A stretch of DNA of 64,000 bases from Pleurodeles waltl (Eukaryota > Chordata > Amphibia > Caudata > Salamandridae), in NCBI RefSeq assembly GCF_031143425.1, contig NC_090451.1:349626339-349690338 (forward strand), written 5' to 3'. The notes below the pieces were generated by a model. It saw only the letters and a list, made by a program, of their open reading frames with translations, made no database searches and was not told the DNA's origin. Positions within the stretch are counted from its first letter, which is position 1. Each line of letters starts with the position of its first letter. Positions 33,891 through 45,466 of this stretch are shown piece by piece. Both the position numbers and the translations under genes were made by a program.

Positions 33891-36800
33891 GTGATCCCCA
33901 TTACAGTTGCTACGGCTCACAGAAGCAAACGACCAAGGGCTCTGAATTCCATCGTACCCCTGAGAGCTAGGTGCACATTTGTGCTCTCTGAACTTAACAT
34001 TATGTCTTGGAATGTGGCTGGATTAAAGAAAAAGATGGGAGATCCCGGATGGGTCAACCTTATCTCTAAGCAAGATTTATGTCTTTTTCAGGAAACCTGG
34101 GCGGAAGAGATAATATATGTTGAGGGGTTCACAACTTATTTTGTCGCAGCTCAACCTACCTCTGGAGGCTTTGGTAGACCTATGCGTGGGCTTATGATTT
34201 TAGTGAATAAGAAATTGCAGTGCGACCATTCTGCACTATCCCTTAATTCGTTAGATCTATTGGGTGTCAGACTTACATTTCAGCCTGGTTTTACAGTGAC
34301 ATTGGTCAATGTGTACGCGAGGTCCGTCCCCCCCCCAGCATGGAATCGAGGGTACTTGCCCAGCTAGCTGAGCATATGGAACTTTTGCATCCATCCAACC
34401 ATCTAGTGATATAAACTGTTCCTTCGTATTCAAGAACCTTATAAGCAATTTGACAACTGAAGAAGATGAATCTTGGGGTATCCCCCAAGCGAAGGACGAT
34501 ATTCTTAGCATTGGTTCTTGTGTTGCCACACAGATGGCCTCCCTTTGCCTACGTTTTGGACTCAGGGAATGCAATGGTCGGACTAGATCTGATTCAAATC
34601 GTGCCCCCACTTTCAAGCGTGGGTGTTCTTCCAGCATTATTGACTATTTTGTTGTCGACATCAGGCTCTGGTCAAACACTCTGGATATGAAGGTGGAACC
34701 CCACCATGTTAGCGACCACCACCTCCTATGTCTTACTCTATCCAATAAAGCTTTTGGGAGAAAACAACATCTAGAGACCACTGATGTTCCGATCCCGTGC
34801 CCGAACTCTAGGCAAACTCGTGTCAGTTGGCCAAAAGTTACATCTAATCCATTCTCGATCAAACAAATGTATTCTTCCTTTCTACAGCTGTTCTCTGGTT
34901 TTGACAAGCAAAAGGTTGATAGTATTCCAATCTTGAAAATCCATGTCGAATTGACAACCATTCTACAGATTTTTTTTTTATAAAGAAACCACTGTTAGGC
35001 ATACTCTTGATACCATCCGATCTAGAGAATGGTTTAATAAAGATTGCGACCTTGCGAGGCTCAATCTCAAATTGGCCCTCCACAAGTACTCACAGGAGGA
35101 GATCAGGGCCGCTAGATTTAGTTACACCAATGCACTGGATCTAGCGAAGAAAAATTGGGAATTTGAGATCTGGCAGGAGTTGCTGGAGGCAGTCGAAAAT
35201 CGAGACGAGGGCTCTTTTTGGAGGTTGTTGACCAACAGGCATAGAGAGGGTAATGTCACTCCAAATCTTCATATCCAGCCCGAAAGATGGGTGGCTCATT
35301 TCTCCGAGATCTATGCTTCATCCATGCCCATGCAGCAGGACCATGAGGACCACGGGGGCGTTGAACGCAGACCTCTCACTGAAGGTCCTACAGAGGACAT
35401 TGTTTTCACAATTGCTGAAACCACAGCAGCTATTAGTTCTTTGAAATCCGCTAAGGTTCCTGGTCCTGATAAGATACCGGGGAACCTGTTTAAGTCAGAA
35501 CCCTTTATTTGGGCGTGGTATATGAATACATTATCGAATGCCATCGCAGCAGGCGGCCTTATTCCGGATTCGTGGCTCGAGCCGAAATTATCCCTATCTA
35601 TAAAAAAGGAGATGTGGGACTGCCCGTAAATTACCGCCCAATTATTCTCATTGATAATCTCCAAAAGATTTTCTCTAAGCAGGTCCTAGACAGGCTTATG
35701 GACTGGGTCCAAGCCAATCAGGTCCTATCTCCCCTCCAGGCTGGTTTCCGCTCAAGAATTAGCACTATGGACCAAGTTTTTAGATTCTTCCTGCTTCTCT
35801 GGAAATACGTTACTTTGGCCAAACAAAACTTGTATGTTGCTTTTGTTGACCTAAAGTCTGCTTTCGATCTCGTTCCAAGACAGAAATTGTGGGAAGTCCT
35901 AAAAAGAATTTGGTGTGCCAAGGAATTTGGTGCACCTAATTCAAAGATTGCACAAGAACACCTATGCTCGAGTAAAATGGGGTAGTCAGGGGGAACTTAC
36001 CGATCGTATTAATATCAGGCAGGGGTACGCCAGGGCTGTGTCCTGGCACCCACTCTTTTTTCCTTGTTCATTAATGAGGTGGTGCAAGCTGTAACTGATT
36101 GTCAAAATGATGCCCCTTCATTGAACAATTCAAAAGTTCCAATTCTTTTATTTGATGATGACTCCCTCTTGATCTCTAAAACACCGATGGGCCTTCAGGT
36201 CATCCTGGATAGGTTCAGTGTGTTCTGTGCAGACCATGGATTGGAACTTAATTCTAGTAAAACAAAACTTATGATCTTTGGTCTTGGTTGCACAAAACGT
36301 TGTAACATCTTATATAACGAGGTTCCTCTGAGCAAGGTATGCTCTATTGATTATCTAGGGGTGAGAATCAGCAATGATATGAACTGGCAGGCCCAGGTAG
36401 GAAAAAGCCTAGCTCTCTTAGCACACAGGTCAGGGGCAATTTTGTGTTTTCAAAAGTCTAATACTGTGAAAGTTGTTTCCCCAGCTATTAAAATTTATCT
36501 AGCAAAGGCTCAGAGCACCGCGGTTTATGGCGCTGAGGTTTGGGGCTGCTTCAAAAGTAGCAAGTTATCTGTGGGGGAAAATAACTTTGTAAGATCGCTC
36601 TTGGCATGTCCTCGTAGTACGCCCTTGGTTCCAGTGTTTTTGGACTTAGGGTTCCCCCACATTTCTGATGTAATAGCTCTAAGGCCCTTAACTTTTTGGG
36701 CTCGTATCTGGACCACCCCTGAATTAGTCGTATATAAAGAGTCCTTGCAAGACTTATTGGATAGACCAAACGTACTTTCTATCCCTTGGTTCAAGTACAT

Positions 36801-37347
36801 TTCGGAATGGTTCCATACTTTGGGACTCAGTGATTTTTGGAGCCAGCCAAATAATTTAAGGAGGGTTCACAAGGATCATTTAAAATCAGTTTACTGGTCC
36901 CATGATAGGGAAAAATATTGGTTATGTACTTCACATGGTAGGTTGACGTCTCAATTTCTCGATTACAAGTGGTTTCCCCACTTTGAACCCTTCTTAGATT
37001 TGATTACTGATCAACTAAGCAAAAGTTTGTATGTCCGGTTCAGTTATGGATGTCTCCCCCTGAAGTCTCTTACCAGTTCATGGTGCTCCACCCCGCTAAC
37101 TGATCAATGCCCAAGTTGTAACGGCTCTGTGGAAACTGTAGTGCACTTTATGTTTATTTGTCCTGCCTATTGGCCTTGTCTGGCGGAAATGGCTCTGTCC
37201 CGCTTGCAGGAATATGGGGTTGAGAACGTGCAAAGATGCCCTAAGGTTGATGTTGAGAGATTGCTCCTCCTTCCTAACTTGTGCGGTCAGCAAGTTCCTT
37301 GCGTCCGCATGGCATATACGTACACATTTCTTAAAAAATCACAGTGA
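33891..37347 (+). pseudogene. LINE ORF2 (endonuclease-reverse transcriptase), frameshifted
   Basis: An AP-endonuclease domain starts at LNIMSWNVAG (about 33,991), has ETWAE (34,092) and ends with SIIDYFVVD and VSDHHLL (34,711-34,722). The central GDxN segment is damaged near 34,410. A linker leads to the reverse transcriptase: SAKVPGPDKIPGNLF, YRPIILIDNLQKIFSK, GFRSRISTMDQVF, motif A FVDLKSAFDLVP (about 35,839-35,874), VRQGCVLAPTLF (36,025-36,060) and the catalytic box FDDD (36,151-36,162), where A or Y is usual in second place. The tail has C-x2-C-x8-H-x4-C (37,108-37,161). The frame changes at about 34,330 (in a C-run), 34,410, 35,000, 35,590, 35,925 and 36,022, so no full enzyme can be made. 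The order and the C-terminal CCHC fit I/Jockey/Vingi-like LINEs; CR1/L2 lineages lack this CCHC. Confidence 0.85.
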
Positions 37348-37750
37348 TTTGTTATTAATTGAACCCTGATTTTAAATTTATTTAATTCAATTACTGTTTA
37401 TACGATAGTCTTAACTCAATGAATTTTTTATAAAATTATTGATGAGGGAATTAAAGGCAGCTAATAAAAAGAAACTTTGACGTTTCCCCTCATATACAGG
37501 ATGGGAGACATAGGTGAAGATTTATATCAACATTTTTTTGTATACTCGCAGATCTCTCATTTTATCCTCATTTTATCCTCATTATTTACTTTTAAACTTT
37601 ATTATATATTTATTAGGTATAGAACATGGTTTTACTGTTGTAAGTTATTGCTTTGATGGTTTAATTAGACCGAATAAAGCTTGTGTGACTGGACTTGACT
37701 TGAAAGAAGCTGAACAAATAGAGCAAGCTCTCAACCATTTGGAAAGGTAG

Positions 37751-38079
37751 GCAAAACAAGTACCAGGTGACTGTTAGCTGTATTTACCTACTTTTCCTTA
37801 CAGTAGCCACTGACCTGGAGCCACACAAGTCAGTAATAAAAACTGCAGCAAACCAGAACAAATGTCGAATAATCAAAACATAGCTAGATTACAATCTCTA
37901 AGTCATTTTCAAAGGCAGACATATTAGGCAAGGTGTGAAGTCGAGACAGAAGGAAATGAGCATGCAACAAAATGAAAGTAGACCCGTGACAGGCAGCCTA
38001 CAAACATGTTATCTAATGTGTTGGTATACCAACATTGTATTGAAGAAATAGACAAAACACGTCATGCTGAAATATAGGA
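37751..38079. other. Noncoding, nothing recognised
   Basis: Short anonymous gap between the LINE 3' region and the purine-rich tract. Confidence 0.35.
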
Positions 38080-38640
38080 CAATCATAAGAGGGAAAAAAG
38101 AAAATAACACAAAATGTTGAAAAGTGAGGGACACAGGCCAAAGTCAGGGAGAGACTGGAAGAAGGGAGAAGTAAAAATAAACAGTGCAGTAACAGGACGT
38201 GAGAAGGTGAGAGATAGCTCAAGGAAAATGTAATACCAGGAGCAAGGATGAATAAAGATAGAAAAGGAAAAGCATAAGAGATTCGGGAATAGAAAGCAAG
38301 AAAAGTGTGAACAAAATCATTATTGGTCCGACCTGGATGGAATGGCAGGCAGTGGAAAGGAGATAAGAAGAGACATGGAGAAGAGACGATGAAAGAGGTT
38401 GGCAAGAAAGTAAGAGGTTGGAATATAGAAAGGTGAAGAAAGGCAGAATTAGGAAGTGAGAGAGAGGGAGAGAGAACAAGAGGAAAAGAGAGAAGGGTGT
38501 TGGAGGAAAAGAGGGAGAGGAGATGGTATAGTGTGAGGGTAACAAAGAAGGAAGGTCCAATGGTAAGGAAAAGAGAGGAGGCGAGCAAGAAAGAGTAAGA
38601 GAGAAAGAGACTGAAAGAGGACAAATTGAGGTAAGGCAAA
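38080..38640 (+). repeat. Purine-rich strand-asymmetric tract
   Basis: For about 560 bp the plus strand is dominated by A and G (GAGAGAGGGAGAGAGAAC, AAAGAGAGAAGG and similar) with few pyrimidines. It is not a regular microsatellite. The long minus frames over it (208 and 166 codons) are Ser/Leu/Phe/Pro-only and result from composition. Confidence 0.8.
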
Positions 38641-40091
38641 TACTTGAAGTCAAAACTACGCTATGACTTAAATATCGAAAAAAGGATGCAGAATGATGCT
38701 GTAGCGAAAACACACCCATCCTATCTGAGAAAGGTTTTTAAACAAATGCCAAATGCTCCCTTTATTTTTTTAAACAATCATCTCCCTTGGGAAAACACAG
38801 GTTAAAGAGATGGGAAACTGCAAATCTTCTCAGAATAGGAGTTAAAATATGCTACGTTCTGCCCAAAAAGATAACATTTAAATGTGACAAGAAAATACTT
38901 GGAAACAAACCTTAAACCAATTTAAAAACTAAATTTTTTACATAGAGGACAAATTAGTCTGGCAGAAGCAAAGGGATATGCCATCGACATCTACATCACT
39001 GGCAGAGTGATGATCCTAGCAAATTTCTAGAACCTGGGCCCATCTGAACTTAGCCCACTTGAACTGAACTTCAACTCAATAAAAAGAAGCAAACCCAATA
39101 AAAACAGAATCTTTGCGTCCTCACAAAAAACATCCACAGAAGGAAGTGATGAAACAAGAAGTCAGATCCGCAGAAGTAACAATAAGCAGGCATCGGAGTG
39201 CTACTCAATGTACAGGAATAAGTACAGGTGAATAATACTGCTACAGCAAAAACACCTCTACAAATGATGAATTCTGGTATATCCACCAAACTATTCACAA
39301 GTAAATTCTACTATCTAAAAAGTCTCACAAATGTCAGCCTGATATCCCTTGAAATTAATTTTCAAATGAAGTGAACAGAGAAACATATCTTAAAAGAATA
39401 CTTAACAGTAAAACACATAACTCACATAATCTCTCTAGAGTATTTACTCATTAGTATGCGTAATTAAGTGAGCAGTGTAGTCCAGCATTTAGCACTATTT
39501 TCATAGTGCAAAATGCACCCTCATGCCTAAATTGGGCCAGAGGATGCATTCTACACTGAGAAAATAACATTTAAAACTACAGGGCATGAACAGCAGTAGC
39601 TAGCAGTTGCTCGCTTTCTCTTATATAGTTGTTCCTGCTCTGCTGCGGTAGGAATCTCACCTCAAGTTACTCTTAATTACTCAAACGGGCATAATCACAT
39701 AACTTTGGTAATTTCAAAAACACAAGAGTAATGCGTAATTACTCCAAGTACTCCAGTGAAGTTAAAATTTCACCCAGGCCTATTAGAAAATAAAATAATT
39801 TCTCTTTCCATTTTCTGAGCCTGAATTAACAGCAAGGAGCACAACCTATTTGACGTAAAAAACAAAAACAAATTATCATGAGTCTGCCAAATCTTTTTAA
39901 TACCACCCAGCATACTCTTACACTCAGGAGTGCTGTATACTGTCACTCAATCTATGCATATGTTCAGCTACATACGTGTCTTGCTGGTAGTCCACCTTGT
40001 CTTGACTTTTGTCCATCTGTTATATTTTTCAAGTTGACTATGCTCATCAATGCCTAGCATATCCTCTGTCATGCAGGAGCAGCATGCCATC
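38641..40091. other. Noncoding, nothing recognised
   Basis: AT-rich anonymous sequence with frames under 80 codons and no motif. Confidence 0.35.
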
Positions 40092-40099
40092 AGTCATTA

Positions 40100-40613
40100 C
40101 AGGGCCGGCTTTAGGGTGGTGCGAGTGGTGCAGACGCACCGGGTGCTGACCTGGATTGGGGGCGCTGATCTCAGGGGGGCACTGTGTTTAGCAATAACAT
40201 AGGAACTTGTGATTTCAAAGCACCTCCTGAAAAGTTTCTTGGTGCGTCCAGCCTTCAGGAAGCAATTAAAATGTCAAGATACTTCTTGTGGTTAATGTTC
40301 TTGGTAGGAAGAGAGATGGGAGTTTAGTCTAGTGGCAGCTTTGACTCGCCATAAAGTAGTGTAGTGGGTTAATATGACTGCTGCAAAGAACAGAATTTTT
40401 TTATGTAGATAGCTGGGTGGATTAGTAAAGCCAGCCTTTACAAGTGATTTAAAACAAATGAATGTATGTATATATGAAAGGGAGGCTATGGAGAGATGAG
40501 GGCACATTTGCTGGGTGGTAGTGAGAGAATCTGAGGAGGCAGTAATAAGGTGGGAGGGTGGGCACCAAAAAAGACTGTCGCACAGGGCGCCACCAGCACT
40601 AAAGCCGGCGCTG
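40100..40613. mobile_element. hAT-type MITE, 514 bp
   Basis: The termini are CAGGGCCGGCTTTAG (40,100-40,114) and, on the other strand, CAGCGCCGGCTTTAG (from 40,613), 14 of 15 matching. The flanks AGTCATTA (40,092-40,099) and AGTCATGT (40,614-40,621) match at six of eight positions, a decayed 8-bp target duplication. The CAG start and 8-bp duplication fit hAT. No transposase is present; the interior is anonymous. Confidence 0.8.
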
Positions 40614-40621
40614 AGTCATGT

Positions 40622-41359
40622 TCTGCACGTCTTCAATCATGTTACATGTACTCTGCACCCTAAGCCATCTGGTACATGCCTTCATTCATGCTCTGTAAAC
40701 CCCCAGCCAGAATCTGCGCACTTTCAGCCACAATCCACAAAGCACACAACCTCCGTAAAATGTACACCCTTGGATATGTTAATCTCTGCTTTTAGGTATA
40801 TGGGGAGATGACATTTGTACACGATGGTTGAAGGTGACTGACAACATAGAAAACAATTGCTGTTACCACTCAAGTAGTGGATAAAGCGCAAAAGAAATAG
40901 ACTCCTTTCCAGTGAGCAAAACAGTTCTGGATGCATTGGATATGCTCCTTTGCCACACCACAAAAAATAGATTTCTGTTTTCTTATGGCAAGCTCAGTGA
41001 AATCAACCATGGGAACAGCTGCCCCCTAATCTATAAACTATAAACAGAATTTCCAACAACTGGCCACATGCATCTCTCAAGATTCTGAAGACCTGTGTGG
41101 GCATTCATGGCAGAGTACTTGACTGGCCCTCGGAATTCCAAGTTTGAAGATACTGAATGCATCCGATAATTATCAAATGCATTAAGTAACTCAACCTTTG
41201 TTAAATGTACGATTTTTACCACAACATGCTCATTTTGGTACACCAAAATGTGCATGTTATTCCCTACAAAATTGCAACAGGTGTTATTTATTGCCCACAA
41301 TAAATAATTTAATTCTGTCTATGCCACTCCAGTCCAGGCAAAATGAAGCAAACATAATC
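40622..41359. other. Noncoding, nothing recognised
   Basis: A CATG/CTGCAC-like phrase recurs loosely near 40,618-40,700 (ATGTTCTGCACG, ATGTACTCTGCACC, ATGCTCTGTAAAC), a possible decayed short repeat. Otherwise nothing identified. Confidence 0.35.
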
Positions 41360-42420
41360 CACCATGTCCCAAATGGAATACAGAGCAGCCGAGAGACCAA
41401 TTCTTTACTCCATGTGCCTCACATTTATCCTCTGGGGTTCTTGGGCAGCACGGTGCAATGTTACACTAAAAACACTCAGCTTTACCTTAAAAGCGTTAGC
41501 TATACAAGACATTATACACACGTACAAAGTAAAATGGCAATATGGGGTGAAAGACTCAAAACTATCAGAACAATCCCAAAAACAGAGTTCCTATTACATA
41601 TTGCTACCCTGTCCAAGCCCAAACCTGATGTCTAACACCATTAGAGATTATCATAGCTCCCACAATCTAGTAACCAATACAAAATTCCTAGGTTTCTTGC
41701 TTGATAGCATATTATCTAGACTTCTCCAAACAAAGCACCCAAATTCCCGTCTCTCCCTAGGGCAAAAGCAAAGTCTACACAAGAAGGAGCAACATCTGCA
41801 ACAGTGCTGCAGGAATGTATACTGCCAAGATCAGTACCAACAATATGTTTAACAGAAGGTAATCTCCTGAAAGCTGTAGCTAAACCTCTTAAACCACTGT
41901 GGAAGCCCACCTGGAATCAACCATCAAGTCGATCTTGGTACCCTCCCTTTGTTCCCCAATGATGCATAATCCAACCTCTTGACAGTCTACATGCTCTTCA
42001 GTGCCATCCATCGCAATACTTAACTGCCTGGCAAAACATTCTACCTACCAATACTCTGCACAATAGGAACATCATGTAATGAACTAGCCCCAAAATGTGG
42101 AACTACTTAATGCTTGTACTGCCAAAAGTTCAGCCCTTGCACAACTCATGAAAGACACAATCACACACCTTTTCAAAATGTACTTCACCATCTAAGTGCA
42201 TATGGGACCTTTCATGTCATGCCGACTGTAAAGTTGTAGTGATCAATTATCAGTACCAGGACCACTTCAAATCCAGACGGCTGCACAGACAAAGCCCTGC
42301 ACAATACTTTGGTAAGCCAAACTATGGCCATGATGCTGATCTTTCAATTCATAATAATGCTAGGGGACTTTTTTAGGGAGAACGTTAAAATAATTGCACT
42401 GTACTACTCTTGCTAGACTG
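41360..42420 (+). pseudogene. Possible decayed L2-like LINE 3' fragment
   Basis: A 162-codon frame (41,364-41,852) contains NTKFLGFLLDSIL, which resembles the segment after the reverse-transcriptase palm of L2/CR1 LINEs (KFLGV-LDS-L). Further on, broken frames read SCNELAPK and AQLMKDTITHLFKMYF, similar to the C-terminal LINE pattern WNELP...FK..L..HLF. Spacing is about right. The evidence is thin and no catalytic motif is seen, so this may be coincidence. Confidence 0.35.
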
Positions 42421-42949
42421 TTAAGCTTTTCCTGAGTAAACAAAGACAGCACTCCATAATATTTTGACAAAGCCAATCATACATGAGGGGCTCAATGTAA
42501 CCCCTCTACCTTGTGCCAACATTGATAGACTCCAGCATCCTGAAGGTTAGCTAAGCAAGTTACATCAAACTAGCATCAGGCCCGTAACTAACCTATGCAT
42601 CACACAAGATAAACCGCTCATTTCTTTGATGGATTTTCCTTACGCTGCACCTTGATGCATGAATGCCTTTTGTAACACAAATTACAGGACAGGTTATTTC
42701 ATATTACAGTAGGTAAATCAATTTCATGCCCTCCTTTATTACTAAATACAGTCAAAATATGCACCGTCCTAATTATATTTTTTAAAGGTCTCACTTTTTG
42801 GAAAAAATAGATTTTACTTTATAAAGCACAAATCCCCTGCATTGAAGTCACAGAGCCTCCAACATGGCATTTATTTTTTCCATGCATAAATCTTTTAACA
42901 GCTATCCATGCTTGCCATAGTTAAGAGAGACATTTTCTGCTATCAATAT
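42421..42949. other. Noncoding, nothing recognised
   Basis: AT-rich anonymous sequence. Confidence 0.35.
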
Positions 42950-43752
42950 CTAAATCTTTACAAACACCATGCATCAAGTTAACGTTTTGCAGAAAAAGCA
43001 CAACCAAACAATCCTTACACTCCACCTCACTACACATATTACCTCTTCCAGGACTCAAGTCAAACACACTCATAACTCTTGTCCATCCCCTCTTAAACAC
43101 CACATACAACTCTTCTCCAAAACACAACACCACCAGCGGTACAATACATGCAAATCCTTCTCAGAAAACCACACACACACACTTGTATAATACTTCCCAT
43201 CACAATTCAGAAACACACTTCCACTCCCACCCTCATGACTACACAAATTACAGACATCATAAAACATTTCTACTCCCAAATTTTCTATCTTCATCAACAC
43301 CAACAGAAAATACAGCAACACAACAACTCTTTCACCCGCCTCTCATCCATTACACATTTTAGATCCTTAAAATATGACCCACATCCTCCACCACCAGCTC
43401 CATCCCATACACCTTTCACCCTAAACAGACGCAAACAAAATAAACAACATGCCATTCTTCACAACTTCACATCCCCATGTCTATTACACAACAAGGCAAC
43501 TCTACAAAAACACCACAGATCACCATCTCACTCTCAACTACCATCTCCACCACCAACACACGCAGAACCAACAAAATGCCTTCTAAGCCTTCTGGGTGAG
43601 GAACAGGATATAGAAAAACAACACTATTGTGACTCTCATACAATTAATACCAGCACTAATGACACATCCGCTACAAGTTCAAAATATACTGCTCACTCTT
43701 CTACAAAGCAAAGTCACACCACCACAAAACACAATCGCTAAGCTGCCTTCTA
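42950..43752 (+). other. G-depleted A/C-rich leader of the L2-like LINE
   Basis: The plus strand has very few G for about 800 bp (runs of ACACAC, CCACCACC, CAACAA). One frame stays open for 197 codons (43,148-43,741) with Thr, His, Ser, Pro and Gln dominating. It ends just before the endonuclease frame begins at about 43,753, which is where an ORF1 or 5' leader of the LINE would lie. I see no ORF1 domain. The strand bias continues into the LINE ORF. Confidence 0.45.
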
Positions 43753-44330
43753 ATAAATGCTTGATCACTCTCTAAAAACAACCACCAAATCTACGACATA
43801 CTCGCTGACACAAAACCTGACTTACATGGCTCCAGTGTTGCATGAAGCCATTCCCCCAGGCTCTCAAACTATTGCATAACATCATATAGGCAAAAGATGA
43901 GGTGGACTAGTTGTTCTAATCAAGCAAACAATGAATCTCACCAAAACGGACAACATTTCCATACTTTGTTGTGAGACCCTCATCACCAGACGCAACCCTA
44001 CACCAGCTTCCTCCTGTAATTTCTTCCTCATTATTAGACAACCACCTAGCAATGCAACATTTCCAGAGACATTTCTAGACACTGTTTCAAACCTTAAAAC
44101 ACTACACTACAACCTATGCATTCTTGGGGACCTAAACATTTGGTTTGACAAACCCAATATGCCCCATCCAAAAACTATCATCACTGGCCTAGTCACACGG
44201 AACCTAGATCAAATTGTACACAGACTCACACACATCAGTGGATACATCCTAGACACTATATTTGCAAATCCAGAACTAGTTACCTTTCAAAGGATTACTT
44301 CAGTCATATGGTCAGACTGACCATTTGGTA
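43753..44330 (+). pseudogene. L2-like LINE endonuclease domain, degraded
   Basis: Translated frames give INA*SLSKNNHQIYDILADT at the start, then GGLVVLIKQ, then a 129-codon open frame with NLCILGDLNIWFD (the GD-N active-site segment), LDQIVHRLTHISGYILDTIF and the TSVIWSD end. These are the successive blocks of the AP-endonuclease of L2/CR1-type LINEs, which nicks the target to start reverse transcription. The first part has stops and frame changes. The final part (44,155-44,493) begins the unit that is duplicated downstream. Confidence 0.8.
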
Positions 44331-45466
44331 GTTTTTGAACATAAAAACACCACAAATCAACACACCCAAGAGCACCTATTGACCATGGAACAAACTCAAT
44401 TTTGAATACTTAGAAAAACAACTAACAGATCAAGACACAATAAATTCTGTTAAAAAACTGAGTGGCTACAGGAAGGTTTTGATATCCTAATACCAATATG
44501 CCCCATCCAAAAACTATCGTCACTGGCCTAGTCACACGGAACCTAGATCAAATTGTTCACAGACTCACACACATCAGTGGACACATCCTAGACACTATGG
44601 CCCTCATTCCGACATTGGCCGGCGGCGGTCGCCGCCGGCCTGTCGGGGGCCGCCAGAATACCGTTCCGCGGTCGAAAGACCGCGGCGGTGATTCTGACTT
44701 TCCCGCTGGGCTGGCGGGCGGCCGCCTTCAGGCCGCCCGCCAGCCCAGCGGGAAAGAGGCTTCCACGATGAAGCCGGCTCGGAATCGAGCCGGCGGAGTG
44801 GAAGCTGTGCGACGGGTGCAGTTGCACCCGTCGCGTATTTCACTGTCTGCGAAGCAGACAGTGAAATACATTTAGGGGCCCTCTTACGGGGGCCCCTGCA
44901 GTGCCCATGCCAGTGGCATGGGCACTGCAGGGGCCCCCAGGGGCCCCGCGACCCCCCCTACCGCCATCCGGTTCCCGGCGGGAGAACCGCCGGGAACTGG
45001 ATGGCGGTAGGGGGGGTCGGAATCCCCTCGGCGGCGCAGCTAGCTGCGCCGCCTTGGAGGATTCCTATGGGCGGCGGTACACGGGCGGGAGACCGCCAGT
45101 GTTGCCGGTCCGACCGCGGCTTTACCGCCGCGGTCGGAATGCCCATTGGAGCACCGCCGGCCTGTCGGCGGTGCTCCCGCGGTCCTCCACCCTGGCGGTT
45201 TGAAACCGCCAGGGTCGGAATGAGGGCCTATATTTGCAAATCCAGAACTAGTTACCTTTCAAAGGATTACTTCAGTCATATGGTCAGACTGACCATTTGG
45301 TAGTTTTTTAACATAAAAACACCACAAATCAACACACCCAAGACCACCTATTGACCATGGAACAAACTCAGTTTTGAATACTTAGAAAAACAACTAACAG
45401 ATCAAGACACAATAAATTCTGTTCAAAAACTGAGTGGCTACAGGAAGGTTTTGATATCCTAATACC
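44155..45466 (+). repeat. 339-bp tandem duplication within the LINE
   Basis: The unit 44,155-44,493 is repeated from 44,494. The second copy is split by the 630-bp MITE (44,599-45,228) and finishes near 45,466. By eye about eight base differences separate the copies (for example CATCACTGG versus CGTCACTGG). Only copy 2 carries the MITE, so the duplication came first or the MITE is absent from copy 1 by chance of insertion site. Confidence 0.9.
44599..45228. mobile_element. 630-bp multi-hairpin Harbinger-style MITE
   Basis: Perfect 15-bp terminal repeats GGCCCTCATTCCGAC (44,599-44,613) and its complement (45,214-45,228) are flanked by TAT on both sides; copy 1 of the duplicated LINE supplies the empty site. 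Nearly the whole body is a chain of hairpins. Arms: 44,617-626/631-640; 44,666-673/678-685; 44,701-723/731-753 (23 bp perfect); 44,773-781/786-794; 44,809-820/823-834; 44,835-850/854-869 (16 bp perfect); 44,888-912/914-938 (25 bp perfect, 1-nt loop); 44,950-981/44,987-45,018 (32 bp, one mismatch); 45,030-45,053 (24-nt palindrome); 45,109-120/127-138; 45,149-159/166-176; 45,189-201/203-215. It is very GC-rich. No protein is encoded. Confidence 0.92.

Larger units (their letters stand above)
31869..37700 (+). mobile_element. Nearly full-length LINE with monomer promoter, ORF1 and ORF2
   Basis: The element starts with a G-run and GCGCGGCCGGCAAGATGGCG, followed by tandem 5' monomers (31,925-32,300), a T-rich spacer, an intact ORF1 (32,413-33,825), a damaged ORF2 (33,891-37,347) and a 3' region with GACCGAATAAAG near 37,668. 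ORF2 has an N-terminal AP endonuclease, a reverse transcriptase and a C-terminal CCHC motif, as in the I/Jockey/Vingi group of non-LTR elements. I cannot fix the clade by eye. The 3' end is estimated near 37,690-37,750; no convincing target duplication was found. Because ORF1 is whole and the 5' end is complete, the insertion looks comparatively young for this window. Confidence 0.8.

Noticed and set aside
38013..38719. Long minus-strand open frames of 208 and 166 codons
   Set aside because: They are Ser/Leu/Phe/Pro-only translations of the purine-rich tract; stop codons are rare there because of composition.
44498..45303. Arg/Gly/Ala/Pro-rich frames on both strands
   Set aside because: They are translations of the GC-rich hairpin chain in the MITE.
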